This document shows, piece by piece, positions 54,606 through 57,740 of a stretch of DNA of 57,740 nt. A model generated the notes under the pieces. It was not told where the DNA came from, made no database searches, and saw only the letters and a program-made list of their open reading frames with translations. A program made the translations under genes and the position numbers. Source of the DNA: Caulobacteraceae bacterium (lineage in GTDB: Bacteria > Pseudomonadota > Alphaproteobacteria > Caulobacterales > Caulobacteraceae); assembly GCA_019748055.1 (NCBI GenBank), contig JAIEQC010000047.1, positions 1 through 57,740 of the forward strand, written 5' to 3'. Positions within the stretch are counted from its first letter, which is position 1. Each line of letters starts with the position of its first letter.

Positions 54606-54988
54606 GCCCGCCCATTTCCGAAAACGCCGACTTCGCCGCCGCCTGGGACGAGCCGCAGAAAAGCGCCTTGTCGCAGGACGAGATCGCGCGGCTGACCGAC
54701 AACATCGTGGCGGCGCTGAAGACCGTGTTCGACCCGGAAATCCCGGTCGACGTCTATGAGCTGGGCCTGATCTACAAGGTCGACCTGTCCGACGATCGCG
54801 ACGTCGACATCGAGATGACCCTGACGGCCCCCGGCTGCCCCGTCGCCGGCGAGATGCCGGGCTGGATCGAGGACGCGGTGGCAAAGGTCGAGGGCGTGAA
54901 GTCCGCGAAGGCCAATCTGGTGTTCGACCCGCCCTGGGACCCCTCGCGCATGAGCGACGAGGCCAAGCTGCAGCTGAACATGTTCTGA
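54602..54988 (+). CDS. sufT: SUF-associated MIP18/DUF59 family protein (SufT-like)
   Basis: A 128-residue protein with a short variable N-terminus and a DUF59 domain: ALKTVFDPEIPVDVYELGLIYKV, the conserved Cys79 in LTAPGCPVAGEMP, and FDPPWDPSRMSDEAKLQLNMF at the C-terminus. Relatives act in Fe-S cluster maturation or transfer. It overlaps sufS by 4 nt and abuts sufA by 1 nt. Confidence 0.92.
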   Translation: MSPPISENADFAAAWDEPQKSALSQDEIARLTDNIVAALKTVFDPEIPVDVYELGLIYKVDLSDDRDVDIEMTLTAPGCPVAGEMPGWIEDAVAKVEGVKSAKANLVFDPPWDPSRMSDEAKLQLNMF

Positions 54989-55374
54989 TGACCGATCCCG
55001 TCGTGACCCCCGCCCCGCGCAGGCCGCGCCTTTCGGTCGTCACCCTGACGCCCGCGGCGGCCGACCGCGTACGCGAGCTGCTGGCCGCCAATCCGGACAA
55101 GATCGGGCTGAAGATCGGCGTCAAGAACGGCGGCTGCGCCGGTCAGGAATACGTCTTCAGCCTGACGGACGTGGTGTCGTCGTTCGACGAGGCGGTCGAT
55201 TTCGACGGCGCGCGGGTGGTGATCGAGGGCAAGGCGATTCTGTACCTGATCGGCACCGAGATCGACTGGGAGGTCACGCCGCTGGCTTCGAAGTTCGTGT
55301 TCCGCAATCCCAACCAGACCGATGCCTGCGGCTGCGGCGAGAGCGTCACGATAACCCCGGCGGCGGCCGGCTGA
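54988..55374 (+). CDS. sufA: A-type Fe-S carrier SufA
   Basis: A 128-residue HesB/IscA-family protein. The three cluster ligands are present as Cys50 (NGGCAGQEY), Cys114 and Cys116 (DACGCGES). A short Pro-rich N-terminus precedes the domain (LTPAAADRVRELLAAN). It receives clusters from SufBCD and delivers them to apoproteins. It is the last gene of the operon; the 85 nt before the convergent plsC gene hold no clear terminator. Confidence 0.95.
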   Translation: MTDPVVTPAPRRPRLSVVTLTPAAADRVRELLAANPDKIGLKIGVKNGGCAGQEYVFSLTDVVSSFDEAVDFDGARVVIEGKAILYLIGTEIDWEVTPLASKFVFRNPNQTDACGCGESVTITPAAAG

Positions 55375-55459
55375 GGTTGTCGCGCACTGACGATAGGCGC
55401 TCATTGGCGACTTTTGCAGTTTTCAAGATCCGCTCGGCGAGGCTGGACCGGGTCCTTGG

Positions 55460-56248
55460 TCAGTTTGACGTCGGGATAGGTCGACTCTTCAGAAGCTCGT
55501 CCGGCGTCGGGACCTGAACGGCGGGCGTGACCGGCGCGCCCGTGGCCTCGGCGACCAGTTCGGCCGTTCGGCCTTCCACCGCCGCCTCCAGCCTCGCCAT
55601 GAACGCGTCCTTGTCGAGCCCGGTCGGGATGGGGTCGAGGAACTCGATCGTCGCCGTGCCGGGCCGCTTCTCGAACGCCTCCTGCGGCCAGAACAGGCCG
55701 AGGTTCGTCGCCAGCGGGACCACCGGCATGTCGAAGTCACGGTACATGTGCCAGACGCCCGAGCGATAGCGGAACTTCTCGCCCACCTTCGCCAGATTGC
55801 CCTCGGGATAGATCAGGATCCGCCGGCCGTCGCGATGGGCGTCGGCACCGCGGCTCTTCAGCGAGTTCCGCGCTTCGCGCCCCCCACAGTTGTTGACGAC
55901 GATGGCCCCCAGCTTGCGCAACACCGTCGCCATCAGCGGAAATCTCTCCAGATGGTCGCCGGTGACGAAGGCCAGGTCGTCGAACTGGTCGTAGACGCAG
56001 AAGCCGTCGCCCCAGCTCTGGTGCTTGGCGGCGATGATGAAGGCGCCGTCCGGCAGGCGTTCCCGGCCGCGCGCTTCCACCCGGATGCCGGCCAGGACAC
56101 GCATCGCCTGCACCATGCGCCGGACGTAGCGGCGGATGATCCAGCCGGTGGCTGCGCGCCCGGGCAACAGGGCGGCGGCGACGGCCATGAGGGTATAGGC
56201 GATCGACAGCGACCAGTAGGCGGCGGCGAAAGCCAGGCTGCGGATCAT
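55460..56248 (-). CDS. plsC: 1-acyl-sn-glycerol-3-phosphate acyltransferase (PlsC family)
   Basis: A 262-residue membrane-associated acyltransferase with an N-terminal hydrophobic segment (about 1-32). Motif I H-X4-D is in AAKHQSWGDGF, a following GAIVVNNCGG(R) region fits motif II, and motif III is LIYPEGNLAKVG. It makes phosphatidic acid from lyso-PA using acyl-ACP or acyl-CoA. The C-terminus (PVTPAVQVPTPDELLKSR) is variable. It lies 43 nt downstream of the diguanylate cyclase gene on the same strand. Confidence 0.92.
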   Translation of the reverse strand: MIRSLAFAAAYWSLSIAYTLMAVAAALLPGRAATGWIIRRYVRRMVQAMRVLAGIRVEARGRERLPDGAFIIAAKHQSWGDGFCVYDQFDDLAFVTGDHLERFPLMATVLRKLGAIVVNNCGGREARNSLKSRGADAHRDGRRILIYPEGNLAKVGEKFRYRSGVWHMYRDFDMPVVPLATNLGLFWPQEAFEKRPGTATIEFLDPIPTGLDKDAFMARLEAAVEGRTAELVAEATGAPVTPAVQVPTPDELLKSRPIPTSN

Positions 56249-56291
56249 GCGGCGATCATCACGGGCGCCGTGGCGACTTCAAGGCGAAGCT

Positions 56292-57350
56292 TCAGGCTGC
56301 GGCCTTGCGCATGCTCTCGGCGCTGGTGACCCGGTTGCGGCCGTTGCGCTTGGACTCGTACAGCGCCTCGTCCGCGCGGCCCAGCAGGCAGGCCGCCGTC
56401 TCGCCCTTCGCCAGCCGGGCATAGCCGGCGGAGATGGTGACGGCGCCCAGCTCATCGTCGGTGGAGCGACGGCGCAGGGATCGTGAGGCGATCTCGTTGC
56501 GCACGGATTCCAGCGCATCCTCGACGCCGGCGGCGTCCTCGGCCGGGAAGATGACGGCGAACTCCTCGCCGCCATAGCGCGCGGCCAGACGCGGGGTGCG
56601 CGCCATGCGGCCCAGCACGCTGGCGACGTAGCGCAGGACCTGATCGCCGGTCTGGTGACCCCAAGTGTCGTTGAATCGCTTGAAATGGTCGATGTCGAGC
56701 ACCGCCAGCGTCAGCTCGCGTCCGTCGCGGTGCGCGACCTCGACGCAGGCTTCCAGATGCTCGTCGAACGCCTTGCGGTTGGCCAGATTTGTCAGGGCGT
56801 CGGTCATCGCGTCGCGACGCACCTGCTCCAGGTGTTCGCGCAGGCGGGCGACCTCGCGGGTGGAAGCGTCCAGACGCTTCTCCAGGTCCTGGTTCTGCTT
56901 CTGCACCTTGCGCGTGGCGGTGGTCAGGCCGTCGACGACGACCTTCAGGTCCTCCGGAGCCGCCGCGCCCTCCATGTCGGCCGAGGCGCCGGCCAGCACC
57001 TGGCCGTATTCGGCCTGGCTCTTGTGGGCCTTGGCGATGGCGGTGGCGACGCTGGTCAGCTCGCGGTCCAGCACCCGGCCGGCGTCGCGGATCTCTTCCG
57101 ACAGCCTCCCGCGCGGCAGGTATTCGGCGGCCAGCATGTCCGAGACGGCTTCGGTGAACGGCTCGCCGGCGGCCAGCACGCGCTTGATCTCGCGGCCCAG
57201 CGGACCGTCGGGGTCGCCGAGGTAGTGCAGCCAGAGCTCGAAATTGAGCGGCGTCGGCCACACGCCGGCGCCCTCCATCTCCTCCAGCACGCGCCGCGCC
57301 AGCCCATAGGCTTCCGGCCCGCGCAGGGTCGTTTCCACGACCTTGGCCAT
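56292..57350 (-). CDS. dgcB: Diguanylate cyclase with N-terminal helical domain, DgcB-like
   Basis: A 352-residue cytoplasmic protein. Residues 1-150 form a helical domain (VVETTLRGPEAYGLARRVLEE, WPTPLNFELWLHYLGDP) leading into a coiled coil (about 145-180). The GGDEF domain (about 182-345) has DALTNLANRKAFDEHL, LDIDHFKRFNDTWGHQ and an active-site GGEEF at 260-264, so synthesis of c-di-GMP is expected. The inhibitory RxxD site is RTPR (251-254), lacking the Asp. The architecture recalls Caulobacter DgcB. The start at 57350 is preferred to an upstream GTG. Confidence 0.92.
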   Translation of the reverse strand: MAKVVETTLRGPEAYGLARRVLEEMEGAGVWPTPLNFELWLHYLGDPDGPLGREIKRVLAAGEPFTEAVSDMLAAEYLPRGRLSEEIRDAGRVLDRELTSVATAIAKAHKSQAEYGQVLAGASADMEGAAAPEDLKVVVDGLTTATRKVQKQNQDLEKRLDASTREVARLREHLEQVRRDAMTDALTNLANRKAFDEHLEACVEVAHRDGRELTLAVLDIDHFKRFNDTWGHQTGDQVLRYVASVLGRMARTPRLAARYGGEEFAVIFPAEDAAGVEDALESVRNEIASRSLRRRSTDDELGAVTISAGYARLAKGETAACLLGRADEALYESKRNGRNRVTSAESMRKAAA

Positions 57351-57395
57351 GCGTTCCCCCGCAATTCTTGCTGCCGACACCCTAGCCGCCGAAGC

Positions 57396-57410
57396 GTAAC
57401 GGCGGGTTAA
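57396..57410 (-). promoter_or_regulatory. Candidate CtrA box upstream of the diguanylate cyclase gene
   Basis: On the minus strand TTAA-N7-TTAC (57410-57396) matches the CtrA consensus TTAA-N7-TTAA at seven of eight positions. It lies about 46-60 nt upstream of the start codon, where a promoter would be. CtrA control would link c-di-GMP synthesis to the cell cycle. Confidence 0.4.
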
Positions 57411-57444
57411 GCGCGGCTCGAAGAACGCGGATTCGTGGGTCGGT

Positions 57445-57740
57445 TCAAGCGCCGATCACGACCGGCCGGCGCAGGAAGGCGGGAATGTCGGCGTCGCCGA
57501 ACGGACGGCCGCGCGGAGCGGGCGTTTCCGCCTCGGCGGCCGCCGGACGCGCCTCGCGCTCCCGATCCCGTCCGCGACCCCGACCGCCGCGCTCGCGACG
57601 CGGGCGCTCGGGGCGTGCCTCTTCGGCGACCGCCTCGGCTGGCTCGGCCAAAACCGGAGCTTCCACGGCCTCGGCGACGGCCGAGAATTCCGGCAGCGGC
57701 GCCGCGACTTCGGCCTCTGCGCGGTCGGCGCCGCGGCGGC
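57445..57740 (-). CDS. C-terminal part of an Arg-rich protein, possibly DEAD-box RNA helicase (partial)
   Basis: An open frame enters from beyond the window end and stops at 57445. The visible 98 or so residues are low-complexity, Ala/Glu-rich then Arg/Gly-rich (RGGRGRGRDRERE), ending RPFGDADIPAFLRRPVVIGA. DEAD-box helicases of alphaproteobacteria often have such basic tails and similar closing sequences, and Caulobacter has rhlB near dgcB (from memory). No helicase motif is inside the window, so the function is a guess. Confidence 0.5.
   Translation of the reverse strand, partial: RRGADRAEAEVAAPLPEFSAVAEAVEAPVLAEPAEAVAEEARPERPRRERGGRGRGRDREREARPAAAEAETPAPRGRPFGDADIPAFLRRPVVIGA

Overview
The window is high-GC, gene-dense alphaproteobacterial chromosome. 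Gene content points to Caulobacteraceae, possibly Brevundimonas: an HdaA-type DnaA regulator next to polyphosphate kinase, a DgcB-like diguanylate cyclase, an M23 peptidase-bactofilin pair, an RNase E with an acidic S1 insertion and a C-terminal GWW tail, the NDUFA12-DUF2155-aat cluster, and an iscR-led suf operon with two cysteine desulfurases. The genus is inferred from remembered gene order and protein character; no search was run. No tRNA, rRNA, CRISPR array, prophage or insertion sequence was seen.

Layout. 1-2.1 kb is the end of the ribosomal/RNA polymerase alpha operon (rpsM end, rpsK, rpoA, rplQ) with a strong terminator. 2.2-4.9 kb (minus) is an ABC-2 exporter with a secreted unknown protein. 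5.0-9.1 kb holds a lipoprotein DegQ-type protease, a DUF2164 gene, an ABC-F ATPase and ndk. 9.2-12.2 kb (minus) is purM-M28 peptidase-purN. 12.3-18.5 kb holds rnd, then a minus-strand run hdaA, ppk1, ppx, VOC protein. aspS follows, then two secreted pentapeptide-repeat proteins and an NrdJ-derived TSCPD protein that seems to have lost its catalytic core. 24.6-31.9 kb holds the complex I accessory subunit NDUFA12, DUF2155, aat, accBC, aroQ, thiSG, a DsbA-like thioredoxin and an M48 protease. 32-45.6 kb is RNA decay, cell wall and translation: rne, amiC, PBP1A, prfB with its programmed frameshift, bactofilin and M23 peptidase, bcp, tyrS, a DOMON-like protein and NamZ. 45.8-47.5 kb has TerC and an alpha/beta-hydrolase-fold protein. 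47.6-55.4 kb is the Fe-S operon iscR, iscS-type desulfurase, sufB, an unknown tail-anchored protein, sufC, sufD, sufS, sufT-like, sufA. The window ends with plsC, a GGEEF diguanylate cyclase and the C-terminus of an Arg-rich protein, possibly a DEAD-box helicase.

How genes work together. Most neighbours overlap by 1-22 nt and are probably translationally coupled, most strikingly in the suf operon, where a recognisable type 1 IscR box overlaps the iscR promoter. The best leads for something undescribed are: the tail-anchored protein between sufB and sufC; a repeat element that became a roughly 45-residue N-terminal extension of SufS; the NrdJ-like pseudoenzyme; five GTGCAC palindromes flanking a candidate promoter upstream of ppk1; and the hydrolase-fold protein with Gln at the nucleophile position.
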